From the NCBI RefSeq assembly GCF_025152405.1, contig NZ_CP102292.1, forward strand, positions 930,001-994,000: a DNA stretch of 64,000 nucleotides, read 5' to 3'. Shown one piece after another: positions 62,916 through 64,000 of this stretch (position 1 is its first letter; every line of letters begins with the position of its first letter). The DNA comes from [Ruminococcus] lactaris ATCC 29176 (GTDB taxonomy: Bacteria; Bacillota; Clostridia; Lachnospirales; Lachnospiraceae). The notes beneath the pieces are model-generated. The model worked only from the letters and a program-made list of their open reading frames with translations. It was not told the origin of the DNA and searched no databases. The translations under genes were made by a program, and so were the position numbers.

Positions 62916-64000
62916 ATGTCAAAAGATGAATATTTGATCACAGATACACCTCTTAAAGCATTGACAGTTTTTGCAATGCCAATGATTTTGGGCAGTTTTT
63001 TTCAGCAAATATACAATATGGCTGACTCTATCATCGTCGGCCAATTTGTTGGCTCCTCTGCACTTGCAGCTGTCGGGGCCTGTGCAGCACTGACCAATGT
63101 TTTCATTTGTGTGGCACTGGGGGCCGGTGTCGGTGCCGGTGTGCTCGTGAGCCGCTATTTCGGTGCCAGGGAATATGGAAAAATGAAGACCATCGTGTCA
63201 ACGTCCTTGTTTAGCTTTTTAATTCTAAGCATAGTCCTTGGTGTTTTTGGCTTTTGCTTTTCCCATTCGATGATGAGGATATTACAAACCCCTGGTGATA
63301 TACTGAATGATGCAGTGTTATATCTGCGGGTCTATTTTGTGGGCTTTCCATTTCTGTTTATGTATAACATTCTTTCCAACATGTTCACTTCCATTGGTGA
63401 ATCAAAAATCCCACTGGGACTCTTGGTATTCTCGTCAATCTTAAATATTTTTATGGATATTTGGATGGTGGCCGGACTTGGTCTCGGTGTGTTTGGTGCA
63501 GCCCTTGCGACTCTTATAGCACAGGGGATTTCTGCGGTGTTTTCACTTTTTCTTTTCCTCAGCCGGATGCGTCGATATAAAAGTCGCTTTGATTGGTTTG
63601 ACAGGCAGAAGTTATATTCCATGCTTCAAATTGCTGTCCCTTCGGTTCTTCAGCAGTCTACAGTGTCTATCGGTATGATGATCGTACAGGCTGTTGTAAA
63701 TCCTTTCGGTACACAGGCACTTGCGGGGTATGCGGCGACGATGCGGGTAGAGAATGTTTTTTCATTGATTTTTGTATCCATTGGCAATGCGGTTTCCCCA
63801 TATGTTTCCCAGAATCTTGGTGCAAAGAAAATTGAACGGATCAAAAAAGGATATCACGCTGCACTGGTGTTAGATGTATGTTTTGCAGTTCTTGCTTTTA
63901 TAGTTATTGAAACATTGCATACTCAGATTTCCTCGTTATTCCTTGGTAAAGATGGAACTGCCCTGGCTTATCAGGTAGCCGAGGGTTATATGAGATGGAT
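62916..64000 (+). CDS. MATE family efflux transporter, partial at right edge
   Basis: The first ~361 residues of a multidrug and toxin extrusion transporter, which exports drugs or dyes in exchange for Na+ or H+. Seen: the opening segment LTVFAMPMILGSFFQQIYNMADSIIVGQFVGSSALAAVGA, then GVGAGVLVSRYFGAREYGKM, GESKIPLGLLVFSSILNIFMDIWMV, and the second-half start MLQIAVPSVLQQSTVSIGMM. About eight membrane segments are visible; the C-terminus lies beyond the window. The start at 62916 lies nine bases after GGAGG; an ATG at 62910 is too close. The gene is divergent from an Lrp regulator. Confidence 0.93.
   Translation, partial: MSKDEYLITDTPLKALTVFAMPMILGSFFQQIYNMADSIIVGQFVGSSALAAVGACAALTNVFICVALGAGVGAGVLVSRYFGAREYGKMKTIVSTSLFSFLILSIVLGVFGFCFSHSMMRILQTPGDILNDAVLYLRVYFVGFPFLFMYNILSNMFTSIGESKIPLGLLVFSSILNIFMDIWMVAGLGLGVFGAALATLIAQGISAVFSLFLFLSRMRRYKSRFDWFDRQKLYSMLQIAVPSVLQQSTVSIGMMIVQAVVNPFGTQALAGYAATMRVENVFSLIFVSIGNAVSPYVSQNLGAKKIERIKKGYHAALVLDVCFAVLAFIVIETLHTQISSLFLGKDGTALAYQVAEGYMRW

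Overview
The window reads as chromosome of a low-to-mid GC Gram-positive Clostridia species, most likely a gut Lachnospiraceae of the Dorea/Mediterraneibacter/Blautia type. The reasons are the PolC-type replicase, the sporulation sigma factor SigH in its usual cysE-cysS-mrnC-rlmB neighbourhood, the L31-DUF1385-prmC-prfA cluster, a T-box leader, strong AGGAGG ribosome sites, several TTG starts, and the iorAB/phenylacetate-CoA ligase operon. The genus is an inference from gene content, not from a search.

Layout. 1-6753: partial galK with a divergent AraC regulator, a polysaccharide deacetylase, rarA, and convergent DUF4364, radical-SAM and malic enzyme genes. 6786-9142: an intact IS1634-like element between two identical 187-bp direct repeats. 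Each repeat carries the maeA/rho promoter region and a small hairpin element. 9307-25547: rho, rpmE, DUF1385, prmC, prfA, two aminotransferases, a small membrane exporter, ispG, polC, glyA and sbcD, followed by sbcC to 28788. 28863-34751: a six-gene operon paaK-iorA-iorB-ACT-paaK-ACT for oxidising aromatic 2-oxo acids. 35129-41119: a cold-shock gene, then fruR-fruK-fruA and ptsH-ptsI. 41324-45105: NfeD, an SPFH protein and a nuclease-helicase fusion. 45192-50836: a LysR regulator, DUF1461 and purL. 51081-51408: a Val-Met tRNA pair duplicated in tandem. 51547-55999: Wzm/Wzt-like ABC exporter, a membrane protein, ispF and a GNAT enzyme. 56005-61718: a T-box-led run cysE-cysS-mrnC-rlmB-sigH-CPBP protease-dtd. 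61817-64000: tRNA-Thr, an integrase relic, an Lrp regulator and a partial MATE transporter.

The most unusual signal is a dispersed, hairpin-rich element present at three independent loci (9070-9141, 34888-35079, 56048-56115), plus one copy made by the IS insertion (6900-6971). Each independent copy is flanked by its own 9-13 bp direct repeat, as a target-site duplication would be. The copies share their 3' hairpin and differ by internal deletion or 5' truncation. Two stems keep pairing through compensatory changes between copies, while the reading frame is not kept. This suggests a small non-autonomous mobile element that encodes a folded RNA or DNA. The IS1634-like insertion is a second point of interest: its long target duplication left maeA and rho each with an intact promoter.

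All calls rest on reading the sequence and on recalled family knowledge. No database search or structure prediction was run.
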